From a virus: a DNA stretch of 43,694 bases. Location: the IMG/VR virus record IMGVR_UViG_3300010885_019521, positions 1-43,694 of that record. The stretch is one strand, 5' to 3'. The translations under genes were made by a program, and so were the position numbers. Shown in pieces: positions 28,001-37,700 of this stretch. The notes under the pieces are model-generated. The model made no database searches, was not told the DNA's origin, and worked only from the letters and a program-made list of their open reading frames with translations. The first letter of the stretch is position 1; each line of letters begins with the position of its first letter.

Positions 28001-28290
28001 CTATTGACACATATACTGCTAACGCATTTACAACCGCAAAATATCTAGTACAGATTGTTGATTTAGGAACACCTAATAAATTCCATGTTGTTGAACTGGT
28101 TGTTACCTATGATGGATCTAGCGGAGCTCCAGGGACATATATAAGCCAATATGGATTAATTACAAATACAGGAGAATTGGGAACATTTGATGTAACCTAC
28201 GGTGGTGGTACATTATCCGTGGTATTCACTCCTAACTATACTCCAGTAAGCATGAGTTTAAGGGCAATTAGATTAGCAATAATTACCTAA
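25042..28290 (+). CDS. Repetitive fibre-like protein with TGAL repeats (1082 aa)
   Basis: A 1082-residue protein, ribosome site AAGGAT, 16 bases after the previous stop. It is built mainly from about 17 repeats of S/T-G-A-L-x-V-x-G-G-x-G-x-G-x-x-x-x-V-G-G, each about 35-50 residues with the spacing partly variable. Residues ~400-500 carry the module with V-D-P-I-I-E-I-G-G-G and D-K-G-L-L-I-H-Y that is shared with the 342- and 2137-residue proteins. The last ~110 residues (F-T-T-A-K-Y-L-V-Q-I-V-D to the end) are homologous to the C-terminus of the 571-residue protein. No cleavage or enzymatic motif. A beta-solenoid-like fibre shaft is the best inference. Confidence 0.7.
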   Translation: MSLTRDFVVKEGLQVQGTTQSALTSSGALLVAGGAGIGGNINIGGSIKRTGAITGGTFATGAQLSLGDGTFTDTLTSGRVTWGVTNYFGSSVLDTVSLNATYTNATSIYIKGAPTAGSNLTIEKAWALYATSGSFYIGELSGSTSSANNQALQVAGGISFGNGLYGGGGGSLFGYYEINNSEILTRANANLGVIEFPNGIQITTSTNSYSTTTGAVIINKGGGLGVGGNAYIGGYLAVLTTATILGTENAVSTTTGALRLAGGLGIGQDLWARNGFFISGAANTATIAGNSLQIGNSGGLGVTGSARIEGQVYITDTTVSSQLGRGALIVRGGTSIEGKLNVASVHVNDATLATTPSNAALVVDGGLGVAGNVIIGNTDSSTGTTATNALVVDGGVYIKRDLTVKGNTIVEGDLLLLGTGAQVTVNSTNTYIVDPIIEIGGGAGGAMLTTPDVYDKGLLIHYQNAINTLTDYRAFVGLENTTQRFILKQSIQPGVNGSNPFGDYYTSGTWSTLEAGSIILRDTTEAVDENTGALILDGGIGVAGKTVFANTTTFTSNKFNTQGISNNALQVPYGGIGASYLYVTNEGWINGAQILTTGTVNNGIGGIFTNTFQFTNLTQSNSTDTGAVTIAGGLGVGGNVYIGGNEVLYGTLNITNDTQSDNTTSGALEVVGGVGIGKNLNVGGTVSVTDATNSTATNNGSLVTAGGVGVAKSLTVGGNVSVANTVTTTDLRVTGTTDSTSKTTGAATVAGGLGVAETIRASRVVSGTAYINSGTTATSTATGDLVVTGGVGIGQDAYIGGNVRILSTVTSDNVGTGALLVSGGVGIGIDLTVGGSITRTGTVTKNIINSSGAGLILSTATFIDAGSVGSINNIVAINSVGRPTITATQNPTWADAATFYIDNAPAFTNGDATNKWSLFVANGNVKINTTTINNQNTTSGALVVAGGIGVAGNITSGAQVKGLTVKVDDNLISSPKITGKTDSTPVTIDTYTANAFTTAKYLVQIVDLGTPNKFHVVELVVTYDGSSGAPGTYISQYGLITNTGELGTFDVTYGGGTLSVVFTPNYTPVSMSLRAIRLAIIT

Positions 28291-28298
28291 TATAAATA
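28291..28298 (+). promoter_or_regulatory. Late promoter, exact TATAAATA
   Basis: An exact match to the T4 late consensus, beginning right at the stop of the 1082-residue protein and 33 bases before the next ATG. It implies that the 2137-residue fibre gene starts its own transcript. Confidence 0.7.
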
Positions 28299-28331
28299 TT
28301 CGACAAGCCGTCAAGTGGAAAGGGAAACTGA

Positions 28332-31300
28332 ATGGCACAAGCTGATTTCATCGTTAAAAACGGTGCGGTAATCCTTAATGGTCAAACTGCAACGTCAACT
28401 AGCACAACAACAGGTGCTCTGGTCATTCAAGGTGGCATAGGTCTATCTGGCAATTCAACCTTTGGCGGCAAGTTAAACATAACAAATGCCACAAGCTCAA
28501 CAAATTCAACTACAGGTGCATTTACTGTCTTAGGTGGCGCAGGATTCTACAGTGATGTTAACATAGGCGGAGGTTTAAGAGTCGGCGGAGTTGACTTAAT
28601 GACCTACGATGGAACAATATATTATGTTTCAGATGCTACAGGTAATGACGGCAATGACGGACACAGAATACAAAGTGCATTTCGTACAATTAAATACGCA
28701 TTGAGTCAAACAAATGTTGGAGACACAGTTTTTGTTGAAGCAGGTAATTATCAAGAACAATTTCCATTAACTGTTCCTAAAGGAGTAAGCATACGTGGCG
28801 CTGGACTACGCGAAGTTTATGTTTATCCCACAACTGCTACAAACACTCAAAGTGCTTTTTTACTCAACGGTGAAACAACTATCAGTGACTTTACTGTTGG
28901 CGGTTTTTACAAACCAGGATATGCATTTAAATATGCAAATTCAGCAACTATCACAACACGCAGTCCATATGTAGAAAGATTTTCAGTAATTACTAGAGGA
29001 TCAAATCCTACAGCCAATGACCCTTACGGTTTTGACAGCAACGATGCAGGTGGCGGTGCATATCTTGACGGTAGTCAGGTGTCGGCAAACAGTTTAGAAG
29101 CAGCATTTTTATTTAATGAAGCAACATTTATCACGCCAAGTTCGACTGCGGTGTATATTACCAACGGTACTAGAGTTGAATTATTAAACGGGTTTAGTTA
29201 TTTTTCAGACAAAGGTATAGTTGCAACTAGTGGTAGTACAGGTTGGGGCGGCCAAGGTAGAACAAGACTAAGATTAGCAAATACCACTGGTACATTTACT
29301 GTAGGACATAATTTATATTACATTGGCAGTACTGGCACTGTGCTAGCCAGTGGTGTAATTAATCAAGTGACTCCTGAATATGTTTACCTAACTGGCAAGG
29401 CCAGCGGATTTGTTGAAGCAGCTGATAGAACTGGTAAGACTGTTAACGTACTTGGCAACACACAAGTCAGTAGCTTCCAAAAGAAATTTGGAACAGCATC
29501 TGCACGTTTTACCACAGACGGGGACTTATTAGAAATTGGTAGTGATGCTGATTTACAGTACGGTTTCAGTACATATACTTTAGAAGCATGGGTTCATTTA
29601 ACTGCAAATGGCAGAAAACAATATATTATCAACAAAGGTAATACTGCTGCAACTGCGTTTGGTTTATATTTAGAAACTAGCAATAAACTAACAGGTCAAC
29701 ACGGTACAACAGTATTCACAGCAACCACAGTACTCAGCACAGGCACTTGGTATCATGTAATGATGAGCAGAGATTCTGCAAATCAAAACAGATTGTTTGT
29801 TAATGGTGTACTAGAAGCCACAACCACCGCATCAGCTAATGTTACAAATTCTGATAATTTAACAATTGGTGGTTATTCTGGAACAAGTAACCTGTCATTA
29901 AGAGGTTATCTTGATGAAATACGTGTTAGTACTGTGGCTAGATACACCAATAGTTTTACAGTACCCACAGCGTCTTATAATTCAGATGTAAGTACTACAA
30001 TTTTAATTCACGCTGACGGTGCAGACGGCAGCATCAATATTACAGATGACGGCCTAGGTAGTCAAAATGTTTATTCTACCACAGCATCATATACTGCCGC
30101 AGTGGTTGCCAGTGCTCAACAAATTACTCTAGCTGACTATAGACAGTTCGGCGGTGAAATGCGTAGTATTGGTTCAGCTGTGTGTTACGGTAATTATGGT
30201 ATATATGCAGACGGCGAAGGTATCGACTTAAAAGCAATTGCTTTTAATATGAGCTACATTGGTAGCGGAAAAGATTTTACCAACGATCCAAATCTAGCAG
30301 TACAAGCCAATGAGATTGTTGCACTAAATGGCGCTAAAGTTTACTATCAAACAGTTGACCATTTAGGAGATTTCCGTGTTGGTCCCGAATTCCGTATTAA
30401 TCAACGTACAGGCAATGTTGATTTTGGTACGGCAAACTTTAATTTAGGCCCTTTATCTAGTTTAACAATCAGTGACGGAGTTAATTCGTCTGTGTTAACT
30501 CCAACCAGTATTCAAATTGGTCAGTTGTTATTCTCAGGTAGTAGAATACAAACCAGCAGTGGTAATTTAACTATAGATCCTGCAGGCACACTAGTAACAA
30601 TTGAAAGCGATTTACAGGTTAACGGAGCATTAAATTTTACTGGACAAATTTTAGCTACTAGTGTTGCAAACAGCACGTCAACTACAACTGGTGCATTAGT
30701 AGTAAGCGGTGGAGTCGGTATTGCTAAAGATCTAGTTGTGGGAGGCAATACATATCTTCAAGGTGATTTATATGTAGACGGCGATCAATTTCAACTTAAT
30801 AGTAATAATTTAAACATTGGCGACAAAACTATAAGTTTAAGTACAGGTGCATTTACTGCATCAATCGCTGCTCTAAGCGGTTTACAAATTGGACCATCAG
30901 CAACTCCTCACATTACATGGTTATATGACGGTGTTAATAATTGGGTATCAAGTAACGGTATTAAATCAACAAATACTTTAACAGTTATTTCTTCCGTTAA
31001 TGCTATTAATACAACAACAGGTGCTTTACAAGTTGCAGGTGGCGTTGGAATTGGTGGAGATTTATACGCTAAGAATGCCTACGATAGTTTAGGAAAATTA
31101 ATTTCTACAGGTACTATTGCTAGCTATGCAGTTACTAATTTATCTGCAGGTGCAGATATTAATCTAACTGCTAATGTTGGTGCTGTTACTGTTTCAAACA
31201 CTTCAACATTACAAACTGTCACGGCAAGGGGTTCTAGTACAAATGTAATTGTTCGTTTTTCAAATACAACTAATTCAATTGGCACAGACACCGGCGCTGT

Positions 31301-34300
31301 TACTATTGCAGGCGGCTTAGGAGTAGGTGGCGATATTTACGGCACTGGAATTTACAGTAATGGTAGTGCCGTGGTTACTGTAGGTACTATAGGTAGTCTT
31401 GGAGTCACTGCAATAGTTGCGGGCACAGATACTGCGGTTAGTACTTCAACTGGTGTAGTCACAGTTTGGAATACCTCAACATTACAAACAGTTACATCAA
31501 GAGGTTCGACAACTACAGCTAAGATCAGTATACTAAACAATACTGCATCAACATCAACAACAACCGGAGCCTTAACTATTGAAGGCGGTCTAGGAGTTGG
31601 TGGAGCTATATATGCTAAAGGAACTATCTATTCTAATGGATTTCCAGTGCTTATTGCAGAATCTGACACATTGCAGTCAGTTACTGGAAGGGGTAACACA
31701 ACAGATAGACCAATACTCATTACTAATACTGCCAGTTCTACTGCTACTAGTTCAGGGGCATTAATTGTCACTGGTGGTGTAGCCGTTGGAGAAAATTTAA
31801 GTGTTGGCGGATATGCAGCTATTACAGGAAATGCCACAGTTAGTGGCGATGTAGCAGTAGAAGGTGGAACAGTTTCACTGAATGCAGTATCTAACGAAAT
31901 TATTTCAACTACTGGCGATGTTAATATTATTACAACTGTTGGTAAAATTGGAATACGTTCGGTTCCTGGTGGATTAATATCACTAACTGCTACTAATATT
32001 GTACTAGATGGAAAAACATCCATCTTAAGTTCTGCAACATCTACAGGCACAACAACCGGAGCACTAACGGTTAATGGAGGAGTTGGAGTTAGTGGTGAAA
32101 TATATGCTGGTAATATGTTTGCCAACGGTAGTCAAGTTTTAACCAATGCAACACTTGGCTCATATGGTGTGATTTCTATCAGCACAGGCTCTGGAATATC
32201 AATTAACACGTCAACTGGTGCTGTAACAATCACATCAGTAGATACTCTTGAGTTAGTGACTGGTAGAGGTAATAGTACCACAAATCCAATTTACATAACC
32301 AATGTAACAGATTCAACTGGAACAAACACAGGAGCACTGATAGTCAGTGGCGGTACTAATTTACGAGGAAATTTAAATGTTGCTGGTAATACAACAGCAA
32401 CGAATGTGTTAATTAATAATACTTTAACAGTATATGGTACTATTCAATCATTTAACACTATCAATTCTACAGGTACTACAACTGGTGCTGTAATACTAGT
32501 AGGAGGATTAGGTGTTGGGAAAGATCTATATGCTGCAAACATATATGGTACTACAGTTTATGATAACAACAAACGAGTAGTTACAGATGTAACACCTGTA
32601 GCTGGATCGGGCATCAGTATTTCAGGATTAACCAGTGTCGGCCCTAGCGTAACTTTTAATATAAACAATACTGGTGTTATAGCATTACAAGGCTCTACAT
32701 ATATTGGTATAAGTTCTGCAACTGGTATTATTTCGTTAACTAATCTAGGGGTACAAACATTAACTGCTGGAACAGATACTGTAGTAAGTTCTAGTACCGG
32801 CACAATTACTATTTGGAACAACAGTACACTACAATCAGTGACTGATCGAGGTAACACTACCAATCGAGCAATTAGTATTTCAAACGCCACTGATGCCAAT
32901 ACGTCAACTGCTGGCGCATTAATTGTTTCAGGCGGTGTTGGCGTTGGTAAAAATTTAATTGTTGGAGCCAATGCAACAATTTACGGAAATTTACAAGTAT
33001 ACGGAACCTCCACTTATGTAAATTCTACACAAACTGTGATTGTTGACCCAGTAATAGATATTGGTACTGGCCCAAACAACACCGCACTTGGTGTTAATGA
33101 TGGATTTGATAGGGGTCTACTATTACATTACAATACTACAGCTTCACTAAACACAGCATACGATAATCATTCGTTCATAGGCATGGATAATGCCACACAG
33201 ACATTTGTTTATAAGACAAATATCTATCCGGGTGCAGGACAGACATTTCCGTCATTGTTTAGTAATACAGGAACATTTGGCGATGCAAAATTTGGTAGTC
33301 TACAACTAACAGCCGCAACCAGTGCTACAAGTACCACAACAGGTGCATTGGTTGTTACCGGTGGAGTGGGAATTGGTGGTAATTTATATGTTAACAACAC
33401 AATCTATTCTGGAGGTCTTGAAGTACTAACAACATCGAGTCTAGGTTCAGGAGGCGTTGGTGTTAGTACAATATTTGCAGGCACAGACACTGCGGTCAGT
33501 GCTAATTTTGGCGCAGTTACTATATGGAATACCAGTACACTACAATCAATAACCAATCGAGGTGCTGCAACATCTAACGTAATTACGTTAACAAACACCA
33601 CCCCTTCATCAAATACCAGTTCTGGGGCATTAATTGTCTATGGCGGAGTAGGCATTGGCGGTAATTTATATGTGGCTAACACCAGTTTTGTTTCTGGTGC
33701 TCAAATTATAACTACCGCAACTATTGGTTTATTTGCAGTATCTAGTCTTACTGCTGGCACAGATACCGCAATCAGTACATCAACTGGTAATATAACCGTA
33801 TGGAACACTAGTACATTACAGTCAATCACTAACAGAGGATCAACTACCACTAACGCTATTGCAATCACTAATACTACAACATCAGTGTCAACCAGCACAG
33901 GTGCATTGGTTGTAGCAGGTGGTGTCGGTATTGCCAGTGATGTATATATTGGCAAAACATTATCTGTAAACGCTGTTGGTTCAAAGTTACTTATAGACGG
34001 TGGCAATGGAATTATAGCCCAAGCTGGCAGTAATTTAAGATTACAAGCAGGAGCAAATGGTGCATCGAGTACGCATGGTAATTTAGTATTATCAAACAAC
34101 GGCGGCGTTACCATATCCGGCGGAAACAGCTATCTTTACACAGGCACCAATGTTGGTATTTGGTTAAACGGTGGATACGGTGAAGTGTATGTTGGTAAAA
34201 ATACTGTAGCTTCGTCATCAACTTTCGGTGCTTTTGTTGTAACTGGCGGCGCGGGTATTGGTAAAAATATATTAGTAGGTTCTGGCGCAATAACTAGAAC

Positions 34301-34745
34301 TGGCGCAGTACAAAATGCTTATGCCAGTGGAAGTTTTGCTGTTGACGGCGACGCCCAAGCTGGCATTTACGTCCTAAGACGATCAATAGCTTCTACAACT
34401 CCTACAGCACTAACATCAGACGGTGCCACAGCATCTGGATCAAATCAAATTGTTTTACCAAATGATTCAACATTTGCTTTTAGAATTCTTGTTAGTGTTA
34501 GAGCCATAACCAGCAACCAAGCTGGGGCCTGGGAATTTAACGGAGTTATTACTAGAAATACTGGCGTAGCAACTACAACTTTGAGAGTAGTTAACAAAAC
34601 TAAAATTTGGTCAAGCGTTGCAGGATATGACGTAAATGTTGTTGCAGATGTTACAAACGGTGCTTTACAAATTTTAGCTAACGGTGCAGATGCCAATACT
34701 GTGAGATTTGTGGCAAAAGTTGATACCACAGAAGTGACCGGTTAA
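28332..34745 (+). CDS. Giant fibre with beta-helix, LamG-like and TGAL repeats (2137 aa)
   Basis: A 2137-residue protein, ribosome site AAAGGG. Residues 1-95 hold two TGAL repeats. A pectin-lyase-like beta-helix starts ~96 (Y-Y-V-S-D-A-T-G-N-D-G-N-D-G, F-R-T-I-K-Y-A-L). Residues ~380-565 form an inserted LamG/concanavalin-like sandwich (F-G-T-A-S-A-R-F, Y-T-L-E-A-W-V-H-L, G-T-W-Y-H-V-M-M-S-R-D, G-Y-L-D-E-I-R-V-S). A cap ~607-703 (G-D-F-R-V-G-P-E-F-R-I) is related to the giants' C-termini. Residues ~770-1995 are ~13 TGAL repeats interleaved with seven S/D-T-L-Q-x-V-T-x-R-G units. The C-terminal ~140 residues (P-T-A-L-T-S-D-G to T-T-E-V-T-G) form a domain recurring at ends of marine phage fibres. 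The lectin-like domain suggests surface-glycan binding (inference). Confidence 0.78.
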   Translation: MAQADFIVKNGAVILNGQTATSTSTTTGALVIQGGIGLSGNSTFGGKLNITNATSSTNSTTGAFTVLGGAGFYSDVNIGGGLRVGGVDLMTYDGTIYYVSDATGNDGNDGHRIQSAFRTIKYALSQTNVGDTVFVEAGNYQEQFPLTVPKGVSIRGAGLREVYVYPTTATNTQSAFLLNGETTISDFTVGGFYKPGYAFKYANSATITTRSPYVERFSVITRGSNPTANDPYGFDSNDAGGGAYLDGSQVSANSLEAAFLFNEATFITPSSTAVYITNGTRVELLNGFSYFSDKGIVATSGSTGWGGQGRTRLRLANTTGTFTVGHNLYYIGSTGTVLASGVINQVTPEYVYLTGKASGFVEAADRTGKTVNVLGNTQVSSFQKKFGTASARFTTDGDLLEIGSDADLQYGFSTYTLEAWVHLTANGRKQYIINKGNTAATAFGLYLETSNKLTGQHGTTVFTATTVLSTGTWYHVMMSRDSANQNRLFVNGVLEATTTASANVTNSDNLTIGGYSGTSNLSLRGYLDEIRVSTVARYTNSFTVPTASYNSDVSTTILIHADGADGSINITDDGLGSQNVYSTTASYTAAVVASAQQITLADYRQFGGEMRSIGSAVCYGNYGIYADGEGIDLKAIAFNMSYIGSGKDFTNDPNLAVQANEIVALNGAKVYYQTVDHLGDFRVGPEFRINQRTGNVDFGTANFNLGPLSSLTISDGVNSSVLTPTSIQIGQLLFSGSRIQTSSGNLTIDPAGTLVTIESDLQVNGALNFTGQILATSVANSTSTTTGALVVSGGVGIAKDLVVGGNTYLQGDLYVDGDQFQLNSNNLNIGDKTISLSTGAFTASIAALSGLQIGPSATPHITWLYDGVNNWVSSNGIKSTNTLTVISSVNAINTTTGALQVAGGVGIGGDLYAKNAYDSLGKLISTGTIASYAVTNLSAGADINLTANVGAVTVSNTSTLQTVTARGSSTNVIVRFSNTTNSIGTDTGAVTIAGGLGVGGDIYGTGIYSNGSAVVTVGTIGSLGVTAIVAGTDTAVSTSTGVVTVWNTSTLQTVTSRGSTTTAKISILNNTASTSTTTGALTIEGGLGVGGAIYAKGTIYSNGFPVLIAESDTLQSVTGRGNTTDRPILITNTASSTATSSGALIVTGGVAVGENLSVGGYAAITGNATVSGDVAVEGGTVSLNAVSNEIISTTGDVNIITTVGKIGIRSVPGGLISLTATNIVLDGKTSILSSATSTGTTTGALTVNGGVGVSGEIYAGNMFANGSQVLTNATLGSYGVISISTGSGISINTSTGAVTITSVDTLELVTGRGNSTTNPIYITNVTDSTGTNTGALIVSGGTNLRGNLNVAGNTTATNVLINNTLTVYGTIQSFNTINSTGTTTGAVILVGGLGVGKDLYAANIYGTTVYDNNKRVVTDVTPVAGSGISISGLTSVGPSVTFNINNTGVIALQGSTYIGISSATGIISLTNLGVQTLTAGTDTVVSSSTGTITIWNNSTLQSVTDRGNTTNRAISISNATDANTSTAGALIVSGGVGVGKNLIVGANATIYGNLQVYGTSTYVNSTQTVIVDPVIDIGTGPNNTALGVNDGFDRGLLLHYNTTASLNTAYDNHSFIGMDNATQTFVYKTNIYPGAGQTFPSLFSNTGTFGDAKFGSLQLTAATSATSTTTGALVVTGGVGIGGNLYVNNTIYSGGLEVLTTSSLGSGGVGVSTIFAGTDTAVSANFGAVTIWNTSTLQSITNRGAATSNVITLTNTTPSSNTSSGALIVYGGVGIGGNLYVANTSFVSGAQIITTATIGLFAVSSLTAGTDTAISTSTGNITVWNTSTLQSITNRGSTTTNAIAITNTTTSVSTSTGALVVAGGVGIASDVYIGKTLSVNAVGSKLLIDGGNGIIAQAGSNLRLQAGANGASSTHGNLVLSNNGGVTISGGNSYLYTGTNVGIWLNGGYGEVYVGKNTVASSSTFGAFVVTGGAGIGKNILVGSGAITRTGAVQNAYASGSFAVDGDAQAGIYVLRRSIASTTPTALTSDGATASGSNQIVLPNDSTFAFRILVSVRAITSNQAGAWEFNGVITRNTGVATTTLRVVNKTKIWSSVAGYDVNVVADVTNGALQILANGADANTVRFVAKVDTTEVTG

Positions 34746-34750
34746 ACATG

Positions 34751-34758
34751 CATAAATA
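34751..34758 (+). promoter_or_regulatory. Putative late promoter (CATAAATA)
   Basis: CATAAATA lies 5 bases after the stop of the 2137-residue protein and 20 bases before the next ATG. It has one mismatch to TATAAATA. Confidence 0.58.
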
Positions 34759-34778
34759 TGGAATAATGATAGCAAACT

Positions 34779-37700
34779 ATGTCAATTAATTTAGATACAA
34801 ATCAACAAGGCAGTGTTACCCTAATAGGACCCTCAACAGGTACAGTCTCTTTGACTTTACCAAGTTCAGCAAATACCAGCGGATGGGTTTTATCTACAGA
34901 CGGAACTGGTATTTTAGGATTTATTCCTCCAGGAACTGGTGCTTCTGGAATTAACGGTGCTACTGGTGCAACAGGTGCTACTGGTATTACAGGGTCTACT
35001 GGCGCTACTGGATCAACCGGTCCTATAGGTTCAACAGGTGCTACAGGTTTGCAGGGATCTACTGGTTTACAAGGTGGCACAGGTGCAACAGGTTTAACTG
35101 GATCAACAGGAGCCGGCGGAACTATTGGCGCTCAAGGTAGTACAGGTGCTACTGGTCTTCAAGGTGCAACTGGTGCAACTGGTTTTACTGGTGCAACGGG
35201 CGGGGCTGGTGTTGAAGGTGCAACTGGTGCTACTGGATTACAAGGTGCTACTGGTGCTATTGGATCAACAGGTGCTACTGGTGCTACTGGCCCGGCGGGT
35301 GCTACCGGTGCTGCTGGTGGTGCAGGTTCTCAAGGTGCTACTGGTCTGGGATATGATGTAACATCTGCTAGCTCATTTACCCTATCAACTGGTAGTAAAA
35401 CTTTTACAGTGAACAAAGCTAATGCCTATGTTATTGGCAGTCGAGTGCAAGTTACATATACTTCAATTACCAGCAATTTTTTACAAGGTGTTATTACTGG
35501 AATTGCTGGCCTAAACATAACAGTCCTTGTTGACCTAGTCAACGGATCAGTTGGTGCAGGTCCTTACGCTAGTTGGACATTTAGTGTAACAGGACTAATT
35601 GGTAGTACTGGTGCCACCGGTACTGCTGGATCGTCAGGGGCAACAGGGGCAACAGGACCTGGCGGTACCGCAGGAAATCAAGGATCAACTGGTGCCACTG
35701 GGCAACAAGGTAATTTAGGATCAACTGGTGCTACCGGTCCAATTGGTGCTACAGGCGGTGCTGGCGGTGTTGGTAATCAGGGAACAACAGGTGCTACTGG
35801 ACCAACTGGCGCAACTGGCGCAACAGGTGCAACTGGATTTACAGGCTCAACTGGTGCTACCGGTCCAAGCGGTACTGGCGGCTCTACTGGAGCTACAGGT
35901 ATTGGTATAGCTGGAGCAAATGCCTGGACCCCTCAATATACAGCTAACATTATTACCAGTACAAATTATACCGTTTATACCAAAGTAGGCGGAACTAACG
36001 GATCTTGGGACGGACAAGTTTATTCTGTAGAAGGATTTACTCGAGGTGCATTTGCAGCAGCAATGGTTGATACAACAACCAGTCGAGTAATGTTTGGCTT
36101 AAATTCGGATCCAGCAAACAGCACAAACTTTGTTGATCTTGATTATGCTTTCTATTTCAACCAAGGATCATTAGTAGTATACGAAAGTGGTGCCAGTGTA
36201 TCTACCTACGGAGCATACACTACATCAACCAGCTGTTTGATTGTATATGACGGTGCAACTGTTCGATATTACGTTAACGGAGTACAGCATTACAGCACTC
36301 CTCGAGTAGTAGGCAATGCACTGTATTTTGATTCTTCATTTAACACTGCAAATGCACAGTTGAAAAATGTAGCTTATGGCGCTGCCGGCGAACAAGGTGT
36401 AGGTGGTTCTACAGGTTTTGGTTATGACGCAGGTGCAGCTAATCAGGTTATATACAAAGACGCTAGTAACTTAGTTGCTGGCTCTGCAAACTTAACATTT
36501 GACGGCACTAATTTAAGTTTACAAGGCGCATTAAGATTTGACAGTAAGACCAGTTGGGATCATACTGAGACAGTTTATTCAGGCGGCCCAAATCTAGCAT
36601 ATCATGTGCTTAAATCAGGATTCAAAAGTGCCAGTTTCTTAGATGAAAACTTCTATGCAGGTACTAACGGTATTACAGCGTATAATAATTCTGGCGGTAC
36701 TAACGTTACCTTAAGTCGTGTAGCAAGTCCTAGTGGAACTCCTACAACATCCGGTTTTGTTTTACAGATTGTACACAACGGTACAACAACCAGTCCGGGC
36801 TTTGGCGGATTTAGATTTGGCGCGGCCACTCGTGCTAATGCTATAATTGTTGCAAGATTTAAAGCACAACTAGCAGTCGGCTACACTATTAATTTTGCAA
36901 CCAATGCCGCAGGTACAAACTATCAAGGATACTGGTGTACAAATAACGTTGGAACAGGCAAGTGGGAAGAATATGTTTACGTAGTAATCTGTGGCGATAC
37001 AGGCACTTTTAGCACTACGCATTTATTCTATCTATCTGGTAGCCCAACACCTAGTGCAGGCACTCCATTAACATGGTATATCTGTTCAGCTAGTATCTAC
37101 GATATTACAGATCAACGAACTGATATACTTTACCTTGATCGAGCAGCATCTACTGCCAACATCAAAGGTTACGGACAAGGCGACATTGTTGTTGACTCAA
37201 AAGACAACACAGGCCTTGTTGGCTTACAATACTATCATACAGGCAATGTTGTAGTTGCAGGTGGTGGTGGTAAAGTACGTGTTGGTGGAACAACAGCACC
37301 TGTAGAAACTTTAGATGTTTCAGGCGGCGGCGCATTTATCAATTATCTACGTGTTACAGCAGGAAGTGGCGCACAGAATATCTTAATTGGTAATCAAGAC
37401 GGAGCCGGTGCAGCAAGGCCAGCAGTAATTCAAGGGTCAAATGCAACAATATATTTTGGCACAGGAACATCTTGGACCGGCTCCGGCGGCAGTATTAACA
37501 ATTATGCCTATTGGTCACTAGCTGGTAGTAGTTTATCGGGCGGTGCTGGTACTACGCCAACACTGATTATCAATCCAAGCGGTAGTAGCTGGAGTCAAGG
37601 TATACGAGTTAATCCTAGCAGTGTTGATACGGTATCTTCAGTGTCGTTCCCTGTAGTAGCCAACGATCAAACAGCATGGACAGTTGGAAAATTAGCCACA

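Noticed and set aside
34938-35900. Short-period DNA repeats that could suggest a CRISPR array or VNTR
   Set aside because: The period is 9 bases, in frame and without spacers. It is explained entirely by Gly-X-Thr coding.
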